NCBI GenBank assembly: GCA_026397575.1
Contig: JAPLUP010000210.1
Location: forward strand, 1 to 11,453
Direction: 5' to 3'
Source: Candidatus Zixiibacteriota bacterium
Lineage (GTDB): Bacteria; Zixibacteria; MSB-5A5; CAIYYT01
DNA: 11,453 nt
Below, piece by piece: positions 1 through 6,794 of the stretch. The notes under the pieces are model-generated. The model saw nothing but the letters and a program-made list of their open reading frames with translations. It was not told the origin of the DNA and did no database searches. Each line of letters begins with the position of its first letter. Position 1 is the stretch's first letter. A program made the position numbers and the translations under genes.

Positions 1-15
1 ACTGCGGCGTAACAT
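1..15 (-). CDS. Start of a gene downstream of argF (partial, cut by window edge)
   Basis: Read on the minus strand, an ATG at 15-13 opens a frame beginning M-L-R-R-S that leaves the window. It is preceded by a strong ribosome binding site (AAAGGAG, five bases before the ATG). It begins only 20 bp after the ornithine carbamoyltransferase stop codon, so the two genes are almost certainly cotranscribed. In many bacteria argF is followed by argG or another arginine gene, which makes an arginine-pathway role likely. Five codons cannot identify the product. Confidence 0.55.
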
Positions 16-35
16 AATGACTCCTTTTGTTGTAA

Positions 36-956
36 TTAAGTTCCCAACAGTTTCTGATCCATCAGTACAAGCATTATCGCTTTCTGGATGTGTAGTCTGT
101 TTTCGGCCTGATCGAAAACGACCGAGTTGGGACCGTCCATAACCGAGTCTGTGATCTCGGCATTACGTAGCGCCGGAAGGCAGTGCATCACCAGGCAATC
201 GGGTTTCGCCAGTTCAAGCAGGGCGTCGTTCACCTGAAAATCTTTCAGCAGCTCCGCCTTTTCCTCCGCCAAGTGTTTCTGTCCCATACTCGCCCACACG
301 TCCGTATAGATTACATCGGCAGCGGTAGCGGCTTCTTTAGGGTTAAATACAACCTCAACGCTCCCAACCTTCTCGGCCTGCGCCGCTTTGACCAGAGCCT
401 GATCAGGGAGGGTGCCGGGGTTGGTAGCGATCACCAGCTTTATGGGATAGCGCCTGGCAAGGTTTATTAAGGAATTCGCGATGTTGTTGCCATCGCCGAG
501 ATAAACAATTCTCAGTCCTTCCAGCTTGCCCTTCTTTTCAATTATGGTAAAAGCGTCGCCCAAAATCTGACAGGGATGCAACAAATCTGTCAGAGCATTG
601 ATCACCGGGATTTCCGAATGCCGCGCCAACTGCTCGACGTCGCCGTGAGCGAAGGTGCGGATTGTGATCGTTGCCAGATAGCGCGACAACACCTTGGCAG
701 CATCAGAGATCGTTTCGCGCTTGCCAAGCTCAATCTCTTTCTCGGTGATATAGAGCGAACTGCCGCCCAGTTCGGCGACACCGACCTCGAAGGAAATGCG
801 GGTGCGCAGCGATGCCTTATGAAAAATGCAGCCGACCGTCTTCCCTGCCAGCGGCTTGGGAGCGATCTTTTTGTTCTTCATGGCGGCGCACAACTCAAAA
901 ACGCGGTCGATTTCTTTGGTGGTGAAATCAGTCTCGGCGACGAAATCTCTCTTCAT
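36..956 (-). CDS. argF: Ornithine carbamoyltransferase (anabolic)
   Basis: Transfers the carbamoyl group of carbamoyl phosphate to L-ornithine to give citrulline, the sixth step of arginine biosynthesis, in the cytoplasm. The 306-residue length is normal for the family. The carbamoyl-phosphate loop reads S-L-R-T-R at 49-53 (classically STRTR; SLRTR also occurs in this family). HPCQ follows at 127-130, the ornithine-side DVWASMG at 219-225, and the HCLP signature at 258-261 with its conserved Arg264. The His of the usual HCLPAHR is Leu263 here. The DVWASMG segment favours ornithine over aspartate as acceptor. N-acetyl- or N-succinylornithine carbamoyltransferase is less likely but not excluded by reading alone. 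The ATG at 956 has only a modest GA-rich binding site (AAAGAGAG). The next gene starts 20 bp after its stop, indicating an operon. A candidate promoter lies about 107 bp upstream. Confidence 0.93.
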   Translation of the reverse strand: MKRDFVAETDFTTKEIDRVFELCAAMKNKKIAPKPLAGKTVGCIFHKASLRTRISFEVGVAELGGSSLYITEKEIELGKRETISDAAKVLSRYLATITIRTFAHGDVEQLARHSEIPVINALTDLLHPCQILGDAFTIIEKKGKLEGLRIVYLGDGNNIANSLINLARRYPIKLVIATNPGTLPDQALVKAAQAEKVGSVEVVFNPKEAATAADVIYTDVWASMGQKHLAEEKAELLKDFQVNDALLELAKPDCLVMHCLPALRNAEITDSVMDGPNSVVFDQAENRLHIQKAIMLVLMDQKLLGT

Positions 957-1009
957 GGCGACTCTCTTTCATATTGTTAGTAGCTGATTCTGCAAGTCAA
1001 CGGCGTCCA

Positions 1010-1056
1010 CGAGGGGTCAAGCTACGGCATAGTACGGTAGCGAACTTCGTGAGTCG
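1010..1056. repeat. Head-to-head degenerate GTAGC/GCTAC hairpin repeats
   Basis: At 1037-1056 a GTAG tetranucleotide is followed by CGAACT, the loop TCGTG, and AGTCG. This is a short stem with one bulged A. Just before it, 1010-1028 (CCACGAGGGGTCAAGCTAC) resembles the right half of the hairpin at 7826-7853 (CCACAAGGGGCTGGGCTAC), matching at 14 of 19 positions. The two point towards each other around CGGCATAGTACGG. They look like decayed members of one GTAGC-flanked hairpin family. Confidence 0.4.
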
Positions 1057-1062
1057 CGGGAA

Positions 1063-1089
1063 ATTATCGGTGCCCTTGACGAGAGTCAA
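1063..1089 (-). promoter_or_regulatory. Candidate promoter of the argF operon
   Basis: On the minus strand a TTGACT -35-like hexamer (1089-1084) is followed after 15 bp by GATAAT (1068-1063). Each matches the sigma70 consensus at five of six positions, but the spacer is two bases short. The leader to the argF ATG would be about 100 nt. The -35 lies inside the 16-bp palindrome at 1075-1090. No clear ArgR box was recognised. Confidence 0.3.
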
Positions 1090-1090
1090 G
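1075..1090. promoter_or_regulatory. 16-bp perfect palindrome, possible operator between divergent genes
   Basis: The sequence CTTGACGAGAGTCAAG is two 6-bp inverted arms around GAGA. It lies in the 244-bp space between divergent argF and the LiaF-like gene, and it overlaps the candidate argF -35 hexamer. It could bind a dimeric regulator or form a short hairpin. No specific regulator is recognised. Confidence 0.3.
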
Positions 1091-1099
1091 AGAATTCCC

Positions 1100-1129
1100 T
1101 TGATTGCTACATGCCGTATCTACCATATT
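1100..1129 (+). promoter_or_regulatory. Weak candidate promoter for the LiaF-like gene
   Basis: TTGATT (1100-1105) and CATATT (1124-1129) are separated by 18 bp, each similar to sigma70 hexamers, about 75 bp upstream of the ATG at 1201. The match is only moderate and other placements are possible. Confidence 0.2.
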
Positions 1130-1200
1130 GCTATCGTCGCGGAGGCGATCATTCGATCGCTCCGGCATCGAACGTCCGTCGCCATGACAAAGGAGTCGCC

Positions 1201-1767
1201 ATGCGTTGGTTTTTTGGAATCCTGCTGATTCTGCTTGGATTTCTGATTCTCGGTAACAATGTCGGGTGGTTTGATTTCAGCCTCGGCGAGTTTATTCACA
1301 AGTTCTGGCCTCTGATCTTGATCGCCTTCGGCATCGAGCAAATTTTCAGCCATTCCCGAAAACACCACTGGTCAGAACACAAGTGGACGGAGTTTGTCGG
1401 CGAGAAATTCTCGCGCACGGTCGGTGATCTGCGTCTAAAACCGGTGAGCATCGACACCGGCGGTCTCAAAGCCGATCAGGGCGCCGGCGACATCACGATC
1501 GACCTGTCATTATCCGCCCTGCACGAAGGCGAAAACGTTGTACACTGCAACTTGGGAATGGGTGACCTCGAGATCATCGTTCCCGCCAACGTGCCACTCA
1601 AGGCCAGTTGCACGGCAGGTATCGGTGATATTCATATTCTTGGCAAGCGCGGCGACGGTTTTGGCGCTAAACTCGAACATCAGGACGCTGATTATACCAA
1701 CGCCGACAAGAAAATCTACTTGGTGGCCAAAGTCGGGCTTGGAGACATTCGGGTCTCGCACCCGTAG
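1201..1767 (+). CDS. LiaF/DUF5668-type membrane protein with C-terminal GxGD beta repeats
   Basis: Predicted small inner-membrane protein of 188 residues. Residues 3-22 and about 34-50 are two hydrophobic helices separated by a short loop (the LiaI/LiaF-like N-terminal region). A basic, His-rich stretch follows (about 51-62: HSRKHHW). The C-terminal half contains four short repeats around G-x-G-D-(I/L), with the Asp at 97, 122, 143 and 182, as in the beta-solenoid of LiaF/DUF2154 and DUF4097 proteins. In Firmicutes LiaF restrains a cell-envelope-stress two-component system. No kinase or regulator gene is adjacent here, so an envelope-sensing role is only inferred. The frame is open from 1111, but the ATG at 1201 is chosen because AAAGGAG lies just before it and the hydrophobic helix starts there. 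It is the only plus-strand gene and is convergent with the GH130 gene. Confidence 0.75.
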   Translation: MRWFFGILLILLGFLILGNNVGWFDFSLGEFIHKFWPLILIAFGIEQIFSHSRKHHWSEHKWTEFVGEKFSRTVGDLRLKPVSIDTGGLKADQGAGDITIDLSLSALHEGENVVHCNLGMGDLEIIVPANVPLKASCTAGIGDIHILGKRGDGFGAKLEHQDADYTNADKKIYLVAKVGLGDIRVSHP

Positions 1768-1792
1768 AAAAGACCGGACGCGTTGTTAAGGT

Positions 1793-1819
1793 GTCAAAAC
1801 CGAAGCGGTTTTGACCCTT
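1793..1819 (-). repeat. REP-like hairpin, copy A
   Basis: Perfect 10-bp arms GTCAAAACCG and CGGTTTTGAC around AAG (1793-1815). It is identical to the palindrome at 5271-5293. On the minus strand it is preceded by AAGG (GAAG if shifted one base), a poor version of the GTAG seen beside the other copies. It lies between the convergent 3' ends of the LiaF-like and GH130 genes, so it can also fold in both transcripts. There is no T-tract on either side, so classic intrinsic termination is not indicated. Confidence 0.75.
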
Positions 1820-1866
1820 CAATCCCAACAGAAAACCATTGACATGAAGGACGGTATCTACAAAGC

Positions 1867-2808
1867 TCAATGGTTCTGATCAAGCCACTCAAGCATGGCA
1901 CGAATACTGCCGGTGGCCAGGGCAATGCTTGTGTCGGCTGCTCCGTAATACAAATGGATGGTGTCACCATCGGGAAGGACAGTGTAGCCGCAGGGGAAAA
2001 CGACGTAGCCGACATCGCCCCGTTGCTCGTAAGATTCCTCGGCGCCAAAGACCCACTCGCTGCTACGCTTCAAACAGCGCTCGGGTATCTTCAGATCAAA
2101 AAGGGCGAGTCCTAATCGGTAAAGAGAGCCGGCCGCTGTCTGCCGCACACCGTGGTAAATCACCAGCCAACCCTGAGGGGTTTCGATAGGTGGCGGCGAG
2201 AGGCCAATCTTGTTTGCATCCCACCATCCTCCGCGGCGAGCTTCCAACATGAGTGCGTGGCTACCCCAGTGCCGTAGATCGGGCGAATAGGAAATCCATA
2301 TGTGCGCTCTGGGAGAGCTGACCGGGCGATGAATCAACGCCCATCGACCGTCGATGCGGTGCGGCAGCAGAGTTGCATCCTTATCTTCCGGGGGCATAAT
2401 TATCCCGTAGCGCTCGAATCTGTGGAAATCTTCGGTGGTCGCCAAAGCCACGCCCGGTCCATCGTGGGTGAAGGCGGTATAGACGATGGCGTACTGATTC
2501 AGTTCCGGGAGGTAGGTAATGCGTGGATCCTCAATGCCCCAAATCTCCTCAGGAAAATGTTCAGGGTCGGGTCTCAAGGTCGGCTGTGGATCAATCTGCC
2601 AACCGTCCACGCCATTGGCCGAGCGGGCCGCACAGAGGTGTGACTGTCCGCGCCGATCCTCTACACGGCACAGGAGCAGTGTCGTGCCATCGACCAACAA
2701 TGTGGCACCCGGATTAAACACAGTATTGACGGGATAAGGCCAATTAGCAGCCGTCAAGATCGGATTGAGCTTGTGACGATGAAGAAGTTCGACGTGCGTA
2801 TTGCTCAT
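1867..2808 (-). CDS. GH130-family glycoside phosphorylase/hydrolase
   Basis: A 313-residue five-bladed beta-propeller enzyme of the GH130 (PH1107-related) family. Known members phosphorolyse or hydrolyse beta-mannosides such as beta-1,4-mannosyl-glucose, mannobiose or mannosyl-GlcNAc. Visible signatures are FNPGA at 31-35; GIEDPRIT at 91-98, where Asp94 matches the family's general acid; KDATLLP at 143-149; WWDANKIG at 195-202; and YYGAADTSIALA at 287-298. There is no signal peptide, so the enzyme acts in the cytoplasm. Its ATG overlaps the upstream glycosyltransferase stop by four bases (ATGA), so translation is probably coupled. GT4 plus GH130 pairs are known from other bacteria and may make or remodel a mannose-containing glycan. 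The subfamily, and so whether phosphate is used, cannot be fixed by eye. Confidence 0.85.
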   Translation of the reverse strand: MSNTHVELLHRHKLNPILTAANWPYPVNTVFNPGATLLVDGTTLLLCRVEDRRGQSHLCAARSANGVDGWQIDPQPTLRPDPEHFPEEIWGIEDPRITYLPELNQYAIVYTAFTHDGPGVALATTEDFHRFERYGIIMPPEDKDATLLPHRIDGRWALIHRPVSSPRAHIWISYSPDLRHWGSHALMLEARRGGWWDANKIGLSPPPIETPQGWLVIYHGVRQTAAGSLYRLGLALFDLKIPERCLKRSSEWVFGAEESYEQRGDVGYVVFPCGYTVLPDGDTIHLYYGAADTSIALATGSIRAMLEWLDQNH

Positions 2809-5117
2809 CTGGATCGCGTCTCCACAGACAAAAAGTTGTTCTCTGCCAAGCGCAGCTCCAGCAGGGACTGGAGAAAAGCGAGCGTAGACTCCGCGCCAAG
2901 ATTCTCGTTAGGGCGGTCGGGATGCAAACCGTCTCGACAACCGCCAGTCGTTGGGTCATAAATGGAAAGGTTCAGGTCGTTGCGCCCAAGGAACCACTCG
3001 AAAGCGCGTCGGGCTTCTTTGTTCCAGCGTTCATCTCGCGTGAACCGGTACGCTTCAAGACACGCGGACACCATGGCCTGGCCCTCCACAGGCTGTTGAT
3101 CGAATCGAGCACGATCGCCGCCCCGCCGGTAAAAGCCATTCGATCCGATCGGGACAAAATGCCCTCCTTTGTCGGCCCGCTGTAATTCGGCCAGCCAGGT
3201 GAGCGATTCCAGTCCAGCATCAATCATGGCAGCATTGGGTATCGACTGGCCGCACATGAGTAAGGCATGAGGCAGCGCAGCATTGCAGTAGGTCAGTCCC
3301 TCTTCGTACCATCGCCAGTCGTCCGAACGGTTTCTTTGATACAACGCCAATAGACGCCCGGCCAATTCCTCCCGAACTTGGCTGGCCCGACGGTCGCCGG
3401 CAAATCGACGCAGGTACTCATGGATGCCGATAAGCGCAAATGCCCAAGCCCGAGGACTGGTTGTGTCGATAATTGCGGGCAAAGCCTGCTCGAACAACCA
3501 GCCAGCCATACTGTGCAGCGCCGGTGTGTGAGAGCTACCCAACACTGTGCCGAGTGCCCACAAGGCGCGGCCGTGGCTGTCGTCAGAACCATTCGCTTCC
3601 CGCCAGGTCCGCTGGTAAGTCATGAAGTTTCGAAAGCGTCGGGTCTCAACATTATAGGCGTACCAAATGAAGGCGAGATAACGGGAAGCTAGTTCGAAGG
3701 CCTCTTGATTACCCAGGTCCTCCAAGAGAGCACTCACTATTAGAGCGCGGGCGTTATCGTCAGTACTGTATCCTTCATGATAGTTCGGAACCGTAAATAT
3801 GGCGTGCTGCAGGATGCCGGTCTCATCGGTCATATGGTGTAGGTGATCGAGTCTAAGGGGTGGCAGTTCCCCTGGATGCTTATCGAGAGCTTTGACCGTA
3901 AAGCCTGGGTTGCTGAAATGACGTCGTTCGGCGCGAGCGCGTCCAAAGCTCTCCCGATAGCGCCGCGCCACCTGTGGCCAGATCATATCCCGCCCGAACA
4001 AATAGGCCCGTTTGCGCATCGCATGGCGTCTGGCTTCGTCATCCAACAGATCGATGATTTTCTCGGCCAGCGCGGGTGGATCACCAAACGGCACCAGCAC
4101 GCCTCGGTCTTCAGCCAGCATCTCTTCTGCGTACCAATATGGCGTCGAAATCACGGCCTTTCCCGCGCCCAGGGTGTAGGCAAGCGTGCCAGAAGTGATC
4201 TGTGCCTGGTTGAGATAAGGTGTAATGTAGATATCCGCTGCGCCGATAAACTCATTGAGTTCCTCCAGACTGACGAAGCGGTTGTAAAAAATGACATTGC
4301 TCTCCACGTCTCTCTCTCGAGCCAGCCATTGCAGTGAGAGTCGGTACGCTTCGCCGTCGACCTTTTTTACGTTCGGATGGGTCTCGCCCAGAATTATGTA
4401 AACTACGTTTGGATGATCGACCAGAACAGCAGGCAGCGCTTCGATGACATTCTCGATTCCCTTGTTTGCGGAGAGCAAACCGAAACTGAGCAGAACCATT
4501 TTCCCTTCGACCCCAAACAGATCCTTGTGGAAGCTGGGGTCGACAAATGGCACGTCAGGAATGCCGTGTGAGATCATATCAATCTTCTCGGGAGGCACGT
4601 GATAGATTTCTTCCAGAATGTCCTTACCGCGGTTGCTCATAACGACCAGCCGGTCTGAAAGGGTCGCAACTTCCTCCAATACTTGTCGCTGATAGGGGTC
4701 TGGTTCGACCAGGATTGTGTGTAGAGTTGTGACAACTGGCATGCGCAGCTCGCGCAAGAGAGCAAGGATGTGACTGCCCATTCGTCCGCCAAAGATGCCA
4801 TATTCAAACTGCAGGCACGTTAGATCGACATTGTTGATATTCAGAAAGCCCGCCGCGCGGCGATAGGATTCAATATCTCTCTCTGTCAGCTCAAATCGAA
4901 CGCGGGGCGGATACGCATATCCCTCTGCAATGTCGTTGACGGGCATAGCGAAACAAGTTATCTCACTAAACTCCGTAGCGATAGCTTCACACAAATCGGT
5001 GGTAAATGTCGCGATGCCGCATCTGCGCGGCAGATAATTGCCAACAAATGCTATGCGACTGAGAGTTGAGTTGACCGAGCCCTGTTCCGCGATTAACATC
5101 TCCTTACTGACAGCCAC
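2805..5117 (-). CDS. GT4-family glycosyltransferase fused to a C-terminal helical-barrel domain
   Basis: A 770-residue cytoplasmic two-domain protein. Residues about 20-395 form a GT-B glycosyltransferase of family 4: the N-terminal glycine loop region is FVGNYLPRRCGIATF at 24-38, a sugar-nucleotide loop is at 212-229 (FGLLSANKGIENVIEALP), and the donor-binding segment is at 309-332 (SGTLAYTLGAGKAVIS through YAEE). Residues about 420-760 form a separate alpha-helical region with repeated aromatic/acidic motifs (NYHEGYSTDDNARAL at 445-459, GRALWALG at 516-523, NLGAESTLAFLQ at 739-750). It resembles (alpha/alpha)6-barrel glycosidase or thioredoxin-like accessory domains, and its function is unknown. 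The gene overlaps GH130 by four bases. The start is uncertain: GTG at 5117 lacks a well-placed binding site, and a better-supported ATG at 5130 is one base out of frame. Donor and acceptor sugars are not predictable here. Confidence 0.85.
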   Translation of the reverse strand: MAVSKEMLIAEQGSVNSTLSRIAFVGNYLPRRCGIATFTTDLCEAIATEFSEITCFAMPVNDIAEGYAYPPRVRFELTERDIESYRRAAGFLNINNVDLTCLQFEYGIFGGRMGSHILALLRELRMPVVTTLHTILVEPDPYQRQVLEEVATLSDRLVVMSNRGKDILEEIYHVPPEKIDMISHGIPDVPFVDPSFHKDLFGVEGKMVLLSFGLLSANKGIENVIEALPAVLVDHPNVVYIILGETHPNVKKVDGEAYRLSLQWLARERDVESNVIFYNRFVSLEELNEFIGAADIYITPYLNQAQITSGTLAYTLGAGKAVISTPYWYAEEMLAEDRGVLVPFGDPPALAEKIIDLLDDEARRHAMRKRAYLFGRDMIWPQVARRYRESFGRARAERRHFSNPGFTVKALDKHPGELPPLRLDHLHHMTDETGILQHAIFTVPNYHEGYSTDDNARALIVSALLEDLGNQEAFELASRYLAFIWYAYNVETRRFRNFMTYQRTWREANGSDDSHGRALWALGTVLGSSHTPALHSMAGWLFEQALPAIIDTTSPRAWAFALIGIHEYLRRFAGDRRASQVREELAGRLLALYQRNRSDDWRWYEEGLTYCNAALPHALLMCGQSIPNAAMIDAGLESLTWLAELQRADKGGHFVPIGSNGFYRRGGDRARFDQQPVEGQAMVSACLEAYRFTRDERWNKEARRAFEWFLGRNDLNLSIYDPTTGGCRDGLHPDRPNENLGAESTLAFLQSLLELRLAENNFLSVETRSR

Positions 5118-5130
5118 TTCTCCACCCCAT
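5104..5130 (-). other. Eight-codon upstream ORF or frameshifted true start of the GT4 gene
   Basis: An ATG at 5130 has an ideal binding site (AGAGGAG, five bases upstream) and encodes M-G-W-R-S-G-C-Q before a TAA that ends at 5104. Just four bases later (GGAG) comes an ATG at 5099, in frame with the glycosyltransferase (its Met7). This could be a leader peptide with re-initiation. Alternatively, loss of one G from the GGGG run at 5125-5128 would join it as M-G-G-E-V-A-V-S to the annotated protein. Confidence 0.35.
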
Positions 5131-5270
5131 CTTTACTCCTCTTGGCCAATCAACGCAAATAAACGGTTGCTCACGTGCCCTTTCCTCATCAATGCAATTG
5201 CCCAGCAGTTCCATAATCATTACAACAACACCGCCGACCGCCGCAAATACTACGTGGTGGAGTTTTGTAT

Positions 5271-5297
5271 GTCAAAACCGAAGCGGTTTTGACCTAC
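5271..5297 (-). repeat. REP-like hairpin, copy B (with GTAG)
   Basis: Arms GTCAAAACCG / CGGTTTTGAC around a three-base loop, identical to copy A over all 23 bases. On the minus strand the canonical REP tetranucleotide GTAG directly abuts the foot of the hairpin (CTAC at 5294-5297 on the plus strand). It lies about 40 bp beyond the tryptophanase stop and upstream of the GT4 gene. It is the best-preserved copy in the window. Confidence 0.8.
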
Positions 5298-5314
5298 AAC
5301 CAATCGAACCCATC

Positions 5315-5333
5315 CGGCGCAGGCCGTGCGCCG
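5315..5333 (-). repeat. GC-rich stem-loop immediately after the tryptophanase stop
   Basis: Perfect 7-bp arms CGGCGCA / TGCGCCG around a five-base loop, beginning at the base right after the TAA. In the transcript it is followed by GATGGGTTCG rather than a U-tract. It is therefore more like a 3' stabilising or attenuating hairpin than a strong intrinsic terminator. Confidence 0.45.
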
Positions 5334-6728
5334 TTACACAGACGTGCGAACCGACTTCTTCTCTTCCAGCTTCAGCGTGAAGTGACGCAAGTATTTTGAC
5401 TGGTGGACGATGTCGAAGCCAACCAGCTTGTCTTTGTAGTCCCTGATCTTGTCCATGCAGAGCGCTACGTGCATGAGATGCGCGTTCGTATAGACGCGGC
5501 GCGGCACCGCGAGACGCACCAACTCGTAGGGCGCATACTCCGATTTGCCGGTGGTCGGATCTTTGGTCTCAAACATGATCGAGCCGATCTCGCAGGAACG
5601 GATTCCACCCTCACGGTACAGTGCGATCACGATGCTCTGCCCAGGGAACTCGCTGGGCGGAATGCTGGGCAAAAATTCACCGGCGTTGATGAAGACCGCA
5701 TGACCGCCGGTCGGTTCGATGATTGGGACGCCCCGTTTCATCAATTCCTCGCCCAGGAGCTTGACCTGCTTGGTGCGGAATTCAAGATAGCGCGGATCAA
5801 GCGCTTCATATATACCGCGTGCGATCGCTTCAAGATCGCGGCCTGCCAGACCGCCGTAGGTGCGGAAACCCTCGATTAGAATCATCAGATTAGTGATTTT
5901 CTCTTCCAGCTCGGCGTCATTGATTCCGATGAAACCGCCCATATTCACTAGCCCGTCTTTCTTGGCCGACATTAGCACACCATCGCCGTAGCTGAACATC
6001 TCGCGGACGATATCGATAATCGGTCTGTCTTTGTATCCCGCTTCCCGCTGCTGTATAAAGTAAGCGTTTTCGGCAAAGCGCGCGGCATCGAAATAGAGCG
6101 GGATGCCGAACTTGTCGAGCACTTCCTTGGTCGCCCGAATGTTCGCCATTGATACCGGCTGTCCGCCGGTGGAGTTATTGGTCACGGTCAGGAAACAGGC
6201 CGGAATCTTGGCGGCGCCCTTCTCGCGGATGAACTCTTCCAGTCGAGCGACATCCATGTTGCCTTTGAACGGATACTGCGAATGCGGGTCCCGAGCCTCG
6301 GAGCAGATGAAATCAACGGGGTAACCACCCTTATGCAGCGTATTAGCGCGTGTCGTGTCGAAGTGTGTGTTATTCGGAATGTAGTCACCCGGTTTAACGA
6401 TGTTCGAAAACAGCAGGTTCTCGGCCACGCGCCCCTGATGTACGGGAATGAAATACTTAAAACCAAATACGTCCCGCAGGGTGCTCTCAAAGTGTTCGTA
6501 GTTGGCGCATTGCGCGTAGGCTTCATCGCCCAACATCATACCGGCCCATTGATTGTCGCTCATCGCACCGGTGCCGGAATCGGTCAGGAGGTCGATAAAG
6601 ACATGGCGGGATTTTATATTGAAGATATTGAAGTGCGCTTCACGAATCCTTTGCTCGCGTTCTTCGCGCGAGATCAGATTAATGGGCTCGACTACTTTTA
6701 TCCGATACGGTTCTGCAAAATGTTCCAT
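5334..6728 (-). CDS. tnaA: Tryptophanase (PLP-dependent beta-eliminating lyase)
   Basis: A 464-residue fold-type I PLP enzyme predicted to split L-tryptophan into indole, pyruvate and ammonia in the cytoplasm. Family signatures are FIDLLTDSGTGAMS at 44-57, the substrate loop HQGR at 97-100, DAARFAENAYF at 214-224, and the PLP lysine in SAKKD at 254-258 (Lys257 by alignment to tyrosine phenol-lyase numbering). Overall wording is close to tyrosine phenol-lyase (AMSDNQWAGMM). Even so, three discriminating positions are tryptophanase-like: Asp124 (Asp137 of E. coli TnaA, Thr in TPL), Ile381 (Ile396 of TnaA; the phenol-binding Arg381 in TPL) and His449 (His463 of TnaA, Phe448 in TPL). AGGAG lies six bases before the ATG. 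It follows the asparaginase gene by 66 bp, so it is probably cotranscribed. No TnaC-like leader was found. Confidence 0.88.
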   Translation of the reverse strand: MEHFAEPYRIKVVEPINLISREEREQRIREAHFNIFNIKSRHVFIDLLTDSGTGAMSDNQWAGMMLGDEAYAQCANYEHFESTLRDVFGFKYFIPVHQGRVAENLLFSNIVKPGDYIPNNTHFDTTRANTLHKGGYPVDFICSEARDPHSQYPFKGNMDVARLEEFIREKGAAKIPACFLTVTNNSTGGQPVSMANIRATKEVLDKFGIPLYFDAARFAENAYFIQQREAGYKDRPIIDIVREMFSYGDGVLMSAKKDGLVNMGGFIGINDAELEEKITNLMILIEGFRTYGGLAGRDLEAIARGIYEALDPRYLEFRTKQVKLLGEELMKRGVPIIEPTGGHAVFINAGEFLPSIPPSEFPGQSIVIALYREGGIRSCEIGSIMFETKDPTTGKSEYAPYELVRLAVPRRVYTNAHLMHVALCMDKIRDYKDKLVGFDIVHQSKYLRHFTLKLEEKKSVRTSV

Positions 6729-6794
6729 TACTGCTCCTGAATGTTGCCGTTGAGAACATCGAAATTGTTATTGTCTGGGTGAAGACTACACAAG

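Noticed and set aside
1793..1815. REP copy A as a bidirectional intrinsic terminator of the convergent genes
   Set aside because: The stem is suitable, but neither strand has a T-tract after it. Identity to copy B in a different context favours a dispersed repeat; an end-protecting role remains possible.
3843..4337. 164-codon plus-strand frame antisense to the GT4 gene
   Set aside because: It lies opposite the conserved GT4 donor-binding region, so it is a codon-bias shadow.
5334..6728. Tyrosine phenol-lyase as the product call
   Set aside because: The phenol-binding Arg and its partner positions (Thr124, Phe448 in TPL) are replaced by the tryptophanase residues Asp, Ile and His.
6729..6794. 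TnaC-like leader peptide upstream of tryptophanase
   Set aside because: The 66-bp gap after asparaginase has no short frame with a binding site and a critical Trp codon.
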